Of a DNA stretch of 64,000 bases, positions 34,792 to 44,188 are shown in pieces. Numbering within the stretch: the stretch's first letter is position 1; the number at the start of each line of letters is the position of its first letter. Both the position numbers and the translations under genes were made by a program. Origin of the DNA: Pseudoroseomonas cervicalis (GTDB taxonomy: Bacteria > Pseudomonadota > Alphaproteobacteria > Acetobacterales > Acetobacteraceae); contig NZ_JAUTAJ010000004.1 in the NCBI RefSeq assembly GCF_030818485.1, forward strand, positions 2,149,001 to 2,213,000, given 5' to 3'. The notes beneath the pieces were generated by a model. It was not told the DNA's origin, searched no databases, and worked only from the letters and a program-made list of their open reading frames with translations.

Positions 34792-35799
34792 ATGCAGACC
34801 GTGCTGGTCACCGGCGGCAGCGGCTTCATCGCCGGCTGGACCATCGTCGCGCTGCTGCAGCGCGGCTACCGGGTGCGGACCACGCTGCGCGACCCGGGGC
34901 GGGAGGCCTGGCTGCGGGCGCGGATCGCGACGCAGGCCGATCCGGGCGGGCGGCTCGGCATCGCCATCGCCGATCTGGGCGCCGATGCGGGCTGGGATGC
35001 CGCCGTCGCGGGCTGCGACCATGTGCTGCATGTCGCGGCGCCGGTGGGGGTCGAGGCGCCGCGCGACCCGCAGCGCCTGATCGCGCCCAGCCGGGACGGC
35101 ACGCTGCGCGTGCTGTCCGCCGCCTGCCGGGCGGGGGTGCGGCGGGTGGTGCTGACCTCCGCCATCGAGGCCTGCCGCCCGCCGCTGTCGAGCCCGGATG
35201 GCGTGTTCGACGAAACCGGCTGGACCGATGTCTCGGACCGGCGGCTCGGCCCCTACCGCCTGGCCAAGACCCTGGCGGAGCGCGCGGCCTGGGATTTCAT
35301 GGCGCGCACGGCGGGGCCGACCAGCCTGACCACCATCCTGCCGGCCGCCGTGCTGGGGCCGGTGCTGGGCGAGGGCTATCCGCAGGCGCAGCGGCTGTCG
35401 CGGCGCCTGCTGGAGGGGCAGATGCCCGGGCTGCCGCGCATCGGCTTCTGCGTCGCCGATGTGCGCGACGTGGCCGATCTGCATCTGCGCGCCATGACGG
35501 CGCCCCAGGCGGCGGGGCAGCGCTACATCGCCGCCGGCGACTGGGTCTGGATGGCCGAGATCGCCGCCCTGCTGCGCGCCCATCTGGGCCCGCAGGCGGC
35601 GCGGGTGCCGACCCGCCGCCTGCCGGACTGGCTGGTGCGCATCGCCGCGCTGCGCGACCGCTCGGTGGGCTTCATCGTGCCGCTGCTCGGCCGCCAGCAT
35701 GTGTTCAGCGCGGCCAAGGCGAGGCGGGATCTCGGATGGGTGCCGCGCCCGGCGGCGGAGACCATCCTCGACAGCGTGGCGGCGCCCGGGAGCGGGTGA
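34792..35799 (+). CDS. Extended SDR, dihydroflavonol-4-reductase-like
   Basis: A 335-residue NAD(P)-dependent epimerase/reductase. The glycine motif is VTGGSGFIAGW (residues 6-16), the Ser region is VVLTSAIEA and the catalytic Tyr-Lys pair is YRLAK near residue 162. An R-D-P following the second strand (TTLRDPGRE) favours NADPH. DFR-like enzymes reduce ketones or aldehydes. Its neighbours (cupin, TetR, hydrolase, quinone reductase) suggest an inducible detoxification cluster. The next gene converges with 28 bp between stops. Confidence 0.88.
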   Translation: MQTVLVTGGSGFIAGWTIVALLQRGYRVRTTLRDPGREAWLRARIATQADPGGRLGIAIADLGADAGWDAAVAGCDHVLHVAAPVGVEAPRDPQRLIAPSRDGTLRVLSAACRAGVRRVVLTSAIEACRPPLSSPDGVFDETGWTDVSDRRLGPYRLAKTLAERAAWDFMARTAGPTSLTTILPAAVLGPVLGEGYPQAQRLSRRLLEGQMPGLPRIGFCVADVRDVADLHLRAMTAPQAAGQRYIAAGDWVWMAEIAALLRAHLGPQAARVPTRRLPDWLVRIAALRDRSVGFIVPLLGRQHVFSAAKARRDLGWVPRPAAETILDSVAAPGSG

Positions 35800-35827
35800 T
35801 CCGCCCGCCCCCGGCCCGCGCCAGGCC

Positions 35828-36787
35828 TCAGGGGATCAGCACCACCCGCCCCAAAAGGGAACCGCTTTCCGCATGGGCATGGGCCTCGGCCGCGGCGCTC
35901 AGCGGGAAGCGCCGGTCGATCACCACCTCGAGCTCGCCGGACGCCGCCCGCTGCAGCAGGCGCGACACGCTGCTGTAGACCTCGGGCTTCTCGAACTGCG
36001 TTCCCATGAAGACGCCATGCAGCGTCTGGTTCGCCTGCAGGGCGGGCCACAGGCTGACCTCCAGCCCGGCGCCGCCGGCATTGCCAACGAAGACGAGGCG
36101 CCCCTCCGGGCGGAGCGCGGCCAGCGAGGCCTGCAGGGTCGAGCCGACCGGGTCCAGGACCAGATCGACCCCGCGCCCGCCCGTGTGGCGCAGCACCGCC
36201 TCGACGGGATCCACGGCGCGGTGGTCGATGGCGTGGTCGAGGCCCAGCGCGGCCAGGCGCTCCGCCCGCGCGGCGCCGGAGACCGTGGCCAGCACGGTGG
36301 CGCCCGCCCGGTGCGCCAGCTGGATGGCGGCGAGCCCCACCCCGCCGGCGCCGGCCTGGACCAGCACGGTCTCGCCCGCGCCGAGCCCGGCGCGGGCGAA
36401 CAGGCAGTGATCGGCGGTCCCGAAGGCGATCGGCAGCGCCGCGCCGGCGGCCATGTCGAGCCCCTCCGGCATCAGCCAGGTGCGGCTGGCGGCGACCGCG
36501 CGGAGCGCGGCATGGGAGCCCGCCATGTCGAAGCTGGTGACCTTCTGGCCGATGCGGCGGTCCCGCACCTGCGCGCCCACGGCCACGATCTCGCCGGCCG
36601 CCGCGAAGCCGGGGATGTGGTCGGGCCGCGGCGGCGGCGAGGCGGCGCGATGGATCAGGTCGCCGCCCTCGATGGCGATGGCCTCGACGCGGATGAGCAC
36701 GCCATCCGGCGCGCAGACCGGGTCGGGCACCTCCTGGTAGCGCAGCACCTCCGGTGCGCCGGGTTGCGAGTACACAGCCGCCTTCAT
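35828..36787 (-). CDS. Zinc-free MDR quinone oxidoreductase
   Basis: A 319-residue medium-chain reductase starting MKAAVYSQPGAPEVLRYQEV with a GGAGG ribosome-binding site. It lacks the zinc-binding cysteines and has the nucleotide motif QAGAGGVGLAAIQLA near residue 145 and the VFVGNAGG segment, as in QOR/Zta1-type enzymes, which reduce quinones or alkenals with NADPH. The neighbouring DFR-like gene converges on it. No regulator is directly attached. Confidence 0.9.
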   Translation of the reverse strand: MKAAVYSQPGAPEVLRYQEVPDPVCAPDGVLIRVEAIAIEGGDLIHRAASPPPRPDHIPGFAAAGEIVAVGAQVRDRRIGQKVTSFDMAGSHAALRAVAASRTWLMPEGLDMAAGAALPIAFGTADHCLFARAGLGAGETVLVQAGAGGVGLAAIQLAHRAGATVLATVSGAARAERLAALGLDHAIDHRAVDPVEAVLRHTGGRGVDLVLDPVGSTLQASLAALRPEGRLVFVGNAGGAGLEVSLWPALQANQTLHGVFMGTQFEKPEVYSSVSRLLQRAASGELEVVIDRRFPLSAAAEAHAHAESGSLLGRVVLIP

Positions 36788-37187
36788 CACGTTCCTCCAG
36801 CCCTGTCCCACCCGCGCCGGCCCTGAGGCCCCGGCAGGGGCCGGCCCGGCCTGGCGTCCCTGAGGACCACCCGCCTGGCGCGCCTCCGCACCGGGGAAGC
36901 GGGCGGCGCAGGGTCACCGCAGCCGCCCGCTGCCTTGCCGCGGAAGATCCTGAAGATGGGGGCCGGGCCGGGGTTTGCCGTCGCGCGCGGCCGCTTCTCC
37001 CTCCCAGTTGATGAGGCGTGGACCGCCCTGGCGCGCGTGGCGGCGGGATCAGCCCCTTCCCGCGCTCTCGGCGGCCATGGCACGAAGGCCTCGGTATCCG
37101 GCGCCGATCCGCTCACCCTGAGCTCCTCGTGATCGAGGGGCGGGGCCGAAGCGGTTTCGATGGCCCCGCGCGGGGCAGCCGCCATGC
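36788..37187. other. 400-bp non-coding spacer
   Basis: No frame shows a recognisable protein. It contains a weak pair of inverted arms, CCCTGAGC (37116-37123) and GCTCAGGG (37186-37193), reminiscent of REP-type elements seen in other alphaproteobacteria, and several short GC-rich palindromes. It may be decayed gene sequence. Confidence 0.4.
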
Positions 37188-38099
37188 TCAGGGCTGCGGG
37201 AGCCGCCCGGCGGCGAAATCGCGCGCGAGCGCGATGAAGGCCTGGAAGGCGGCGGAGGCGTTGCGCCGGTTGGAATAATAGAGGCACAGCGGCACAAGCG
37301 GCGGCGTCCAATCCTCCAGGATGCGCAGGAGCCGTCCCGCCGCGATGTCGTCGCGGATATCGGCTTCCATGAAATAGCCGATCCCCACGCCATTCGTGAC
37401 CGCGATCCGGGCCAGGGAGGCTTCGTCGAGGGTGATCGGCCCCTCGACATCGAGCTGCAATTCTTCGCCGCCCTTCTCGAAGCGCCATCGGAACAAGGCG
37501 CCATTGGGCAGCCGCACGCGGATGCAGGGGTAAGCGAGCAGCTCCTGCGGCAGCCGCGGGACAGCCCGGCCCGCGAAGAAGGCGGGGGATGCGGCCACCG
37601 CCATGCGCCGCCCCTGGCCCAGCGGTATGGCGATCGCGTCGCTGGGCACCAGATCCGCGCTGCGCACGCCCAGATCGAAGCCCGCCGCAACGACGTCGAC
37701 AAGCCGTCCCTCGGTGACGAGGTCGATATGGACCTGCGGATAGCGCTGCAGGTAGCGCAGCACCAGCGGCGCCATGATCTCGCGCGCCGCCGTCGCGAAG
37801 GCATTGATGCGCAGGGTGCCGGACGGCGTCTCCTGCTGGGAGCGCGCCGTGTTCATCGCCTTCTGGATGTCCTCGAGCGCCGGCTTGATCTGCGCGACGA
37901 AGATCCGCCCCGCATAGGTGAGCGAGACGCTGCGTGTGGTGCGATTGAACAGCCGCACGGCGAGCTCCCGCTCGAGCTTGCCCACCGCATTGCTGATGGC
38001 CGTGGTCGACAGGCCGAGATCGAGCGCCGCCGCCCGGAAGGAGCCGCAGCGGACGATGCTGAGAACCGCCTCGAGCTCGATCAGCGAGTGGCGGTTCAT
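37188..38099 (-). CDS. LysR family transcriptional regulator
   Basis: A 303-residue LysR regulator. The HTH is [43 protein letters not shown] (in parts), closest to the ScrA/CrgA-type branch. The effector domain starts at [17 protein letters not shown]. It is transcribed away from an NTF2-like/SDR operon with a T-N11-A palindrome between them, so that operon is its likely target. Length is typical. Confidence 0.92.
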   Translation of the reverse strand: MNRHSLIELEAVLSIVRCGSFRAAALDLGLSTTAISNAVGKLERELAVRLFNRTTRSVSLTYAGRIFVAQIKPALEDIQKAMNTARSQQETPSGTLRINAFATAAREIMAPLVLRYLQRYPQVHIDLVTEGRLVDVVAAGFDLGVRSADLVPSDAIAIPLGQGRRMAVAASPAFFAGRAVPRLPQELLAYPCIRVRLPNGALFRWRFEKGGEELQLDVEGPITLDEASLARIAVTNGVGIGYFMEADIRDDIAAGRLLRILEDWTPPLVPLCLYYSNRRNASAAFQAFIALARDFAAGRLPQP

Positions 38100-38125
38100 T
38101 GTCCCGATCTCCGTGACACCCTATG

Positions 38126-38146
38126 CCGATTTGTCTCGATTATCGG
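38126..38146. promoter_or_regulatory. LysR-type T-N11-A box
   Basis: CCGAT-TTGTCTCGATT-ATCGG: perfect 5-bp arms with the T-N11-A geometry of LysR operators, in the 96-bp divergent spacer (27 bp from the regulator start). Confidence 0.7.
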
Positions 38147-38195
38147 ATGAAAAGTCCATCGCTAAACCGGCCTCGTCACCTTCGAGGAGATGGAC

Positions 38196-38525
38196 ATGTC
38201 CCTGCACCTGCCCAAGCCGATCGCCGATTTTGTCGAGGCCAATGCCCGGCTCGATCTCGACGGCATGCTGAAGCCCTTCCGGCGCGACGCCGTCTTCATC
38301 GACAACGGCAAGCCTTTCGAGGGACGGGCGGCGATCCGCCGGCTGTTCGAGGAGGAGGTGCTGCCGGTGAAGGCGATCTTCACGCCCGACACCCTCCGGG
38401 AGGAGGGCGGCGATGTCGTCGTCGAAGGCCCCGCCCATGGCGACTTCCCGGGCAGCCCGCTGCGCTTCACCTATCGCTTCACGCTGGTGCAGGGCGCCAT
38501 CCGGACGCTGGAGGTCACGGTATGA
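38196..38525 (+). CDS. NTF2/SnoaL-like protein
   Basis: A 109-residue protein of the cone-shaped NTF2-like fold, with the pattern [42 protein letters not shown] and a C-terminal [18 protein letters not shown] strand. Such proteins are isomerases, hydratases or binding proteins. ATG 38196 has GAGGAG 6 bp upstream; ATG 38190 would leave no spacing. It overlaps the SDR gene (ATGA). Confidence 0.85.
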   Translation: MSLHLPKPIADFVEANARLDLDGMLKPFRRDAVFIDNGKPFEGRAAIRRLFEEEVLPVKAIFTPDTLREEGGDVVVEGPAHGDFPGSPLRFTYRFTLVQGAIRTLEVTV

Positions 38526-39310
38526 GCATCCGGCCCGATCCCACCGAATTCGCCGGCCAGCGCGTGCTGGTCAGCGGTGGCACCAGGGGCCTGGGCCGCG
38601 CCACGGTGGAGCGCTTCCTGGCGGGCGGGGCCCGTGTCGTCACCGCCGCCCGCGCCCCGGTGGCGCCGGTCGCAGGCGTCGAATTCGTGCCGGCGGACCT
38701 GACGACGGCCGAGGGCGGCGAGGCGCTGGCCAGGGCGGCGCTCGAACGCCTGGGCGGGATCGACATCCTCGCCCATGTCATCGGCGGCTCCACGACGCCG
38801 GGCGGCGGCTTCGCCGCCCTGACGGATGAGCACTGGCTCTCCGAACTGAACCTCAACCTCCTGGCCACGGTCCGCCTCGACCGCCTGCTGGCGCCGCGGA
38901 TGGCGGGCCAGGGCGGTGGCGCCATCGTGCATGTCACCTCCATCCAGTCGATCCTGCCGCTGCCGGACTCGACCACCGCCTATGCCGCCGCCAAGGCCGC
39001 GCTCAGGACCTACAGCAAGGCGCTCTCCAAGGAGCTGGGTCCAAAGGGCGTGCGGGTGAACTCGGTCTCCCCGGGCTGGATCAGGACCGAAGCCTCCGAG
39101 CATTTCCTGCAGCGCCTGCAGGCCGCCAATGGCGGGACCATCGAGCAGGCGCGGCAGGCGGTGCTGGACGGTCTCGGCGGGATCCCGATCGGGCGCGCGG
39201 CGGAGCCGCAGGAGGTCGCCGACCTGATCGCCTACCTGGCCTCGGCGCGCGCCGGCGCGATCCATGGCGCCGAATTCGTCATCGATGGCGGCACCGTCCG
39301 CACCGTCTGA
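38522..39310 (+). CDS. Classical short-chain dehydrogenase
   Basis: A 262-residue SDR. The cofactor motif is VSGGTRGLGRA (TGxxxGxG type), followed by the Ser in HVTSIQSILP and Tyr-x-x-x-Lys in TTAYAAAKAAL. The C-terminal PIGRAAEPQEVADLIAYLAS and GAEFVIDGGTV are family hallmarks. It is coupled to the NTF2-like gene by ATGA. The pair under a LysR regulator suggests an inducible ketone or alcohol-metabolism step; the substrate is unknown. Confidence 0.92.
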   Translation: MSIRPDPTEFAGQRVLVSGGTRGLGRATVERFLAGGARVVTAARAPVAPVAGVEFVPADLTTAEGGEALARAALERLGGIDILAHVIGGSTTPGGGFAALTDEHWLSELNLNLLATVRLDRLLAPRMAGQGGGAIVHVTSIQSILPLPDSTTAYAAAKAALRTYSKALSKELGPKGVRVNSVSPGWIRTEASEHFLQRLQAANGGTIEQARQAVLDGLGGIPIGRAAEPQEVADLIAYLASARAGAIHGAEFVIDGGTVRTV

Positions 39311-39466
39311 GCCAACCGCCTGGCCGCCACATGCCATCGGCCAGGCAGGAAAGCGGCCCTGAAGGGCGGGGTGTCCGGCGGCCTTCCCGGCCGCCCGGCG
39401 GGGCGCCGGCCATAGCGGCTTTGCGGCCCGGGGCGGCCGCCATCCGGCGCGCCCCGGCCCGCTCCG

Positions 39467-39865
39467 TCAGCCCGCCGGCGGGCGGTACAAGGCGCAGAGC
39501 TTGTTGCCGTCCGGGTCGCGCACATAGGCCAGGTGGATCGCGCCCATGGCGCTGTCGCGCGGGCCCGGCGGATCCTCGATCGAGGTGCCGCCCTGCGCGA
39601 CGGCCGTGTCATGGAAGGCCCGCAGCTGCTCCGGGCTGTCGCATCTGAAGCCGATGGTGCAGCCATTGCCGGGCGTCGCCGGCGCGTCGTCGATCGGCTG
39701 GCTGACCGCGAAGCTGCCGCCGGCATGGCGGTAGAACAGGCGCTGATGGCCGCTGGCGGCGGTGTTGCGCACCGGCTCGCCGACGCCGAGCGTGCCGAGC
39801 ACGGCGTCGTAGAAACGCTTCGATCGCTCGATATCGTTCGAGCCGACCATGACATGGTTGAGCAT
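39467..39865 (-). CDS. VOC family (glyoxalase-like) protein
   Basis: A 132-residue protein of two beta-alpha-beta-beta-beta modules starting MLNHVMVGSNDIERSKRFYDAVLGTLG, with the C-terminal AYVRDPDGNKLCALYRPP. Candidate metal ligands are His4 and the expected Glu position, replaced here by Asn/Lys, so metal binding is uncertain. The start has a GGAGG ribosome-binding site. No pathway context. Confidence 0.88.
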   Translation of the reverse strand: MLNHVMVGSNDIERSKRFYDAVLGTLGVGEPVRNTAASGHQRLFYRHAGGSFAVSQPIDDAPATPGNGCTIGFRCDSPEQLRAFHDTAVAQGGTSIEDPPGPRDSAMGAIHLAYVRDPDGNKLCALYRPPAG

Positions 39866-40000
39866 GGCTTCCTCCCTGGCGCCGCACCGGGGACCTGCCA
39901 TCAGGATCGAATCGGTGCGGGGCGACGGGGCATGCTATCAGGCGCGGCGGGCGGCGCGGAGGCCTCCCCCCCGCGCGGCGTCAGCGCGGGCGGGCGCGCC

Positions 40001-41563
40001 TCACTCCCACTCGATCGTCCCCGGCGGCTTCGAGGTGATGTCGTAGGTCACCCGGTTGATGCCGCGCACCTCGTTGACGATGCGCCCCGCCACACGGGTC
40101 AGGAACTCCATCGAGAAGGGATAGACATCGGCCGTCATGCCGTCGGTCGAGGTGACGGCGCGCAGCGCGCAGACGCTGTCATAGGTGCGGCCATCGCCCA
40201 TCACGCCCACCGTCTTCACCGGCAGCAGCACGGCGAAGGCCTGCCAGATGGCATCGTAGAGGCCGGCCGCGCGGATCTCCTCCAGATAGATGGTGTCGGC
40301 CTTCTGCAGGATCTGCACCTTCTCGCGCGTCACCTCGCCGGGGATGCGGATGGCCAGGCCCGGCCCCGGGAAGGGGTGGCGGCCGACGATCTCCTCCGGC
40401 AGGCCGAGCTCGCGGCCCAGCGCCCGGACCTCGTCCTTGAACAGGTCGCGCAGCGGCTCGACGAGCTTCATGCGCATGTCCTCGGGCAGGCCGCCGACAT
40501 TGTGGTGCGACTTGATGGTGACCGACGGCCCGCCGGTGGCCGAGACGCTCTCGATCACGTCCGGATACAGCGTGCCCTGGGCCAGGAAATCGGCGCCGCC
40601 GATCTTCTCCTGCTCCTCCTCGAACACCTCGATGAACAGGCGGCCGATGGTCTTGCGCTTCAGCTCGGGGTCGGTGACGCCGGCGAGCTGGCCGAGGAAC
40701 AGCTCGGAGGCGTCGCGATGCACCAGCTTGATGTTGAAGCGGTCGCGGAAGGTGGCGACCACCTGCTCGGTCTCGCCGGCGCGCATCACGCCATGGTCGA
40801 CATAGATGCAGGTCAGCTGATCGCCGATCGCCTCATGGATCAGCACCGCGGCGACCGAGGAATCGACGCCGCCGGACAGGCCGCAGATCACCTTGCCCTC
40901 GCCCACCTGGGCGCGGATGCGGGCGATGGCCTCGGCGCGGAAGGCGGCCATGGTCCAGTCGCCCTGGCAGCCGCAGACGGCATGGGTGAAGTTCTTCAGC
41001 AGCGCCGCGCCATGCGGGGTGTGCACCACCTCCGGATGGAACTGGATGCCGTAGAACTTGCGGTCATCATCGGCGACCATGGCATAGGGCGCACCCTCGG
41101 AGGTCGCGACGATGCGGAACCCCTCCGGCAGGGCGGCGACGCGGTCGCCATGGCTCATCCAGACCTGCTCGCGCGCGCCGGGGGCCCAGAGCTCCTGGGT
41201 CAGCGCGCAGGCCTCGCGCACCTCGACATAGGCGCGGCCATATTCCTGGTGGTCGCTCTTCTCCACGCGCCCGCCGAGCTGCATGCACATGGTCTGCTGG
41301 CCGTAGCAGATGCCGAGCACGGGGATGCCCATCTCGAACACCACCTGCGGCGCGCGCGGGCTGCCTTCATCCACCGTGCTGGCCGGGCCGCCGGAGAGGA
41401 TGATGCCCTTGGGCGCGAAAAGCTGGATGCGGGCGGCATCGGCCGTGAACGGCCAGATCTCGCAATAGACCCCCGACTCCCGCAGGCGCCGCGCGATCAG
41501 CTGCGTCACCTGGCTGCCGAAATCGAGGATGAGGATGCGGTCGTGGGAGGAGAGGTCGGTCAT
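40001..41563 (-). CDS. guaA: GMP synthase (glutamine-hydrolysing)
   Basis: A 520-residue enzyme converting XMP to GMP. The class I glutamine amidotransferase domain has Cys86 in GICYGQQ and His176/Glu178 in FHPE. The ATP-pyrophosphatase P-loop is SGGVDSS at 230-236, and the C-terminal dimerisation domain ends [10 protein letters not shown], the universal GuaA end. ATG 41563 starts immediately before the first amidotransferase strand ([18 protein letters not shown]). It stands as a single gene. Confidence 0.97.
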   Translation of the reverse strand: MTDLSSHDRILILDFGSQVTQLIARRLRESGVYCEIWPFTADAARIQLFAPKGIILSGGPASTVDEGSPRAPQVVFEMGIPVLGICYGQQTMCMQLGGRVEKSDHQEYGRAYVEVREACALTQELWAPGAREQVWMSHGDRVAALPEGFRIVATSEGAPYAMVADDDRKFYGIQFHPEVVHTPHGAALLKNFTHAVCGCQGDWTMAAFRAEAIARIRAQVGEGKVICGLSGGVDSSVAAVLIHEAIGDQLTCIYVDHGVMRAGETEQVVATFRDRFNIKLVHRDASELFLGQLAGVTDPELKRKTIGRLFIEVFEEEQEKIGGADFLAQGTLYPDVIESVSATGGPSVTIKSHHNVGGLPEDMRMKLVEPLRDLFKDEVRALGRELGLPEEIVGRHPFPGPGLAIRIPGEVTREKVQILQKADTIYLEEIRAAGLYDAIWQAFAVLLPVKTVGVMGDGRTYDSVCALRAVTSTDGMTADVYPFSMEFLTRVAGRIVNEVRGINRVTYDITSKPPGTIEWE

Positions 41564-41733
41564 GCGGGCTTCCACCACAGCGCGGCCCCCAAGGCAAGGC
41601 TTTCGCGCGGGCGCAACGGTTGCAGCGCTGGCATGGCGGCCCTGCCGCGCCGGGCCTTGCCGCGGCCGCTCCCCTTGCGGCCGCCGCCCGGCGCCGCCAC
41701 CGTCAGGGGAACCGCACAAGGAAGCCCTGCTGC

Positions 41734-42459
41734 ATGACCTGGTCGATCGTCGCCCATGATGCCAAGACCGGCGCCTTCGCCGTTGCCGTCACCACCTGCG
41801 CCTTCGCCGTCGGCGCCTCCTGCCCGCATGTGCGGGCCGGAATCGGCGCCGTCTCCACCCAGTCCTTCACCAACCGCTATCTGGGGCCGGCGGTGCTGGA
41901 CGGCCTGGCGCGCGGCCTGGCGCCGGAGGACGCGATCCAGGGCGCGCTGGCCGGCGACCGCGGCGGCGATCTGCGGCAGGTGCATGCGGTGGACAGCCAG
42001 GGCCGCGCCGCGATCTGGACCGGGGAGAGCTGCGTCGCCTGGGCCGGCGGCGAGACCGGCCCGGGCTTCAGCGTCGCCGGCAACATGCTGGCCGGCGCCG
42101 CCGTGGTGGCCGAGACGGCGTCCTGCTACCGCTCCGCCGCCTCGCTATCCCTGCCGGAGCGGCTGATGCTGGCGCTCGATGCCGGCCAGGCGGCGGGCGG
42201 CGACCGGCGCGGCCGGCAATCGGCGGCGATGAAGCTGGTCACCACCGAGGATTTCCCCGATCTCGACCTGCGGGTGGACGACCACCCGACGCCGCTGGAC
42301 GAGCTGCGCCGGCTGCTCGGGATCTGGCGGAAGGAGCGCGCGCCATCGCTGCCCTTCGCGCCGCGCAAGGCCGATCCCTCCGGGCTGATCGACAAGGCGA
42401 TGATCGAGGCGGGCTGGCGCGCCCGCGGCCTCGACCTCGCCTTCCCGAAGCGGCGCTAG
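41734..42459 (+). CDS. DUF1028 family protein, second copy
   Basis: A 241-residue DUF1028 protein starting [19 protein letters not shown]. It has the [22 protein letters not shown] segment and the characteristic [12 protein letters not shown] and [11 protein letters not shown] stretches. It has a C-terminal extension of some 30 residues beyond the other copy at 737-1393 and is clearly divergent from it. It is divergent from guaA and converges with an SH3 protein, so there is no hydrolase or transporter context. Confidence 0.9.
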   Translation: MTWSIVAHDAKTGAFAVAVTTCAFAVGASCPHVRAGIGAVSTQSFTNRYLGPAVLDGLARGLAPEDAIQGALAGDRGGDLRQVHAVDSQGRAAIWTGESCVAWAGGETGPGFSVAGNMLAGAAVVAETASCYRSAASLSLPERLMLALDAGQAAGGDRRGRQSAAMKLVTTEDFPDLDLRVDDHPTPLDELRRLLGIWRKERAPSLPFAPRKADPSGLIDKAMIEAGWRARGLDLAFPKRR

Positions 42460-42462
42460 GCC

Positions 42463-43257
42463 TCAGCGGCCGGGCGGGCCGCCGCGGTCGCGGTCGGGGC
42501 CGCCCCGGCCCGGGCCTCCACCGGGACCGCCACCGGGACCCCGGCCATGCTCCCGGTCCGGCCCACGGCGCGGGCCGCCCTGATGGCCCGGCGGGCCGCC
42601 ACGATGGCCCTCCCAGCCATGCCGCGCCGGGCCCGGCCGGTCCGGGCCGCGCCAATGGCCCGGAGGGCCGCCGCGCCCATGCTCCGGCCCGCGGCGCCAA
42701 TGCCCCGGGGGCGGGCCCGGGCGGTGGCCCGGCGGCGGGCCGCGCCAATGCCCCGGCGGCGGGGCGAAGCGCGGCGGCGCATAGGCATAGGAGGGCGGCC
42801 TGCCGCCCCAGCCATGCGACCAGCGGTCGCGGTCGCGATACCAGGGCCGGTCGCGGTAATGCGAATCCCAGTAATTGCCGAGGGTGAAGGCGATGATCGG
42901 CAGGCCGATGGCGGCCGCCACCCCGGCCAGCGGCAGGCCGCCGCCGCCCTCGGGCACCGGCACGCCCTGCGGGATCGCGCCCTGGGGCACCGCCTGGGCC
43001 GGGGCCTGCAGATAGGCGCCGGAGAGCCAACCGCGCTGCTGCTCGATGACGACGTCGCACCAGCCATAGCCTTCCAGGCAGCCCTGCACATCGACCTCGG
43101 TGCCCGGGGCCAGCACGGCGACCACCGGGTATTCGGTGCCCGGCCCGGCGCGCATGTTCAGGCTGGTGGTGACCAGCGCCGGCGCGGCGCCGGCCGGCCC
43201 GGCCAGCATCGGCAGGGCAAACAGCGCGGCGCTGGCCGCCAGGACGAATCGTTTCAT
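42463..43257 (-). CDS. Exported SH3 domain protein with Gly/Pro/Arg-rich tail
   Basis: A 264-residue protein with a GGAGG ribosome-binding site. The signal peptide is MKRFVLAASAALFALPMLAG...AGA. A bacterial SH3 domain spans roughly residues 25-82 (LNMRAGPGTEYPVVAVLAPG, CLEGYGWCDVVI, RGWLSGAYL), followed by a short hydrophobic segment and a 110-residue tail of (G/P)-rich repeats containing HWRGPPPGH-like units, rich in Arg, His and Trp. It probably binds the cell wall or envelope polymers. The stop is 3 bp from that of the convergent DUF1028. Confidence 0.85.
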   Translation of the reverse strand: MKRFVLAASAALFALPMLAGPAGAAPALVTTSLNMRAGPGTEYPVVAVLAPGTEVDVQGCLEGYGWCDVVIEQQRGWLSGAYLQAPAQAVPQGAIPQGVPVPEGGGGLPLAGVAAAIGLPIIAFTLGNYWDSHYRDRPWYRDRDRWSHGWGGRPPSYAYAPPRFAPPPGHWRGPPPGHRPGPPPGHWRRGPEHGRGGPPGHWRGPDRPGPARHGWEGHRGGPPGHQGGPRRGPDREHGRGPGGGPGGGPGRGGPDRDRGGPPGR

Positions 43258-43595
43258 GCGCGGGACCTCCAGCGGGCAAACGGCCATGGCGCAGCCCGGT
43301 TGCCCGGACTGTCGCGGAACCGTCATGCCGCGCCGGGCGGGCAGGATCAGGGCAGACGCGCCGCATCGCCGCCATGAAGTGGCGGCGGCTGGCGCGCGGG
43401 CGATCCGGTTCGGAAGCAGGCGGGGGGGGGAAAAGCCTGGCCGGGGATGCTGCGCGGAAACCGCGCCCTGGCCCCGAGACCCGGTCGGCGGGAAGGCCCG
43501 CCCGGGTGGTCCCGCGCCCGGAGGGGGCGGGGCATGGCCTGGCCGAAAGCGGCGCCCGCCGGGCCTGAAGCCCGGCCGGCACGGCGAGACAGCGC
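43258..43595. other. 338-bp non-coding spacer
   Basis: No recognisable gene. It holds a perfect hairpin CGCCGCCA-TGAAG-TGGCGGCG (43367-43387) and a long G run near 43421. The hairpin lies between the infC stop and the SH3 gene on the same strand and might terminate infC transcription, but it is about 210 bp after the stop. Confidence 0.4.
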
Positions 43596-44135
43596 TTATT
43601 TGGGCGCCAGCACCATGATCATCTGGCGGTTCTCCAGGCGGGGCATCTGCTCCACCTTGGCCAGCTCGGCGAGTTCGGTGCGGATGCGCTCCAGCACCTT
43701 CACGCCCAGATCCTGGTGCGCCATCTCACGACCGCGGAAGCGCAGGGTGACCTTCACCTTGTCGCCTTCCTCGATGAAGGACTTGGCCGCGCGCATCTTG
43801 ACCTCGTAGTCATGGTCATCAATGTTCGGGCGAACCTTGATTTCCTTGATCTCGACGATCTTCTGCTTCTTGCGGGCCTCGTTGGCCTTCTTCTGCTGCT
43901 CGTACTTGTACTTGCCGTAGTCGAGGATCTTGCAGACCGGCGGCACGGCGTTGGGGCTGATCTCCAGGAGATCCATGCCCACCTCATAGGCGCGCAGCAA
44001 AGCCTCGCGCGCGCTCATCACGCCGATCATCTCGCCGTCCTGGTCGATCAGGCGCACCTGCGGGACGCGGATCTCCTCATTCACCCGCGGTCCGTCGCGG
44101 GGCGGCAATTGGTTCGGAATAGGGCCTCGGGCCAG
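43596..44135 (-). CDS. infC: Translation initiation factor IF-3 (non-canonical start)
   Basis: IF-3 with the N-domain [38 protein letters not shown] and [13 protein letters not shown], and the C-domain [22 protein letters not shown] through [13 protein letters not shown]. It prevents premature subunit joining and checks initiation codons. No ATG lies upstream of the N-domain. TTG 44108 is the first standard start, but ATT 44120 and CTG 44135 are in frame; an AGGAG sequence lies 6 bp before CTG, whose product would begin [15 protein letters not shown], like relatives. Rare starts are used by E. coli infC for autoregulation. It follows thrS, as commonly seen. Confidence 0.93.
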   Translation of the reverse strand: MARGPIPNQLPPRDGPRVNEEIRVPQVRLIDQDGEMIGVMSAREALLRAYEVGMDLLEISPNAVPPVCKILDYGKYKYEQQKKANEARKKQKIVEIKEIKVRPNIDDHDYEVKMRAAKSFIEEGDKVKVTLRFRGREMAHQDLGVKVLERIRTELAELAKVEQMPRLENRQMIMVLAPK

Positions 44136-44188
44136 AGTCGGCTCCTGTCGCTGTTGGAACGAAATCAGACTGTTTTATGGTGCAGGGG

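Noticed and set aside
37116..37193. REP-type element from CCCTGAGC/GCTCAGGG arms
   Set aside because: Only one loose copy is seen and the second arm overlaps the LysR stop; could be chance.
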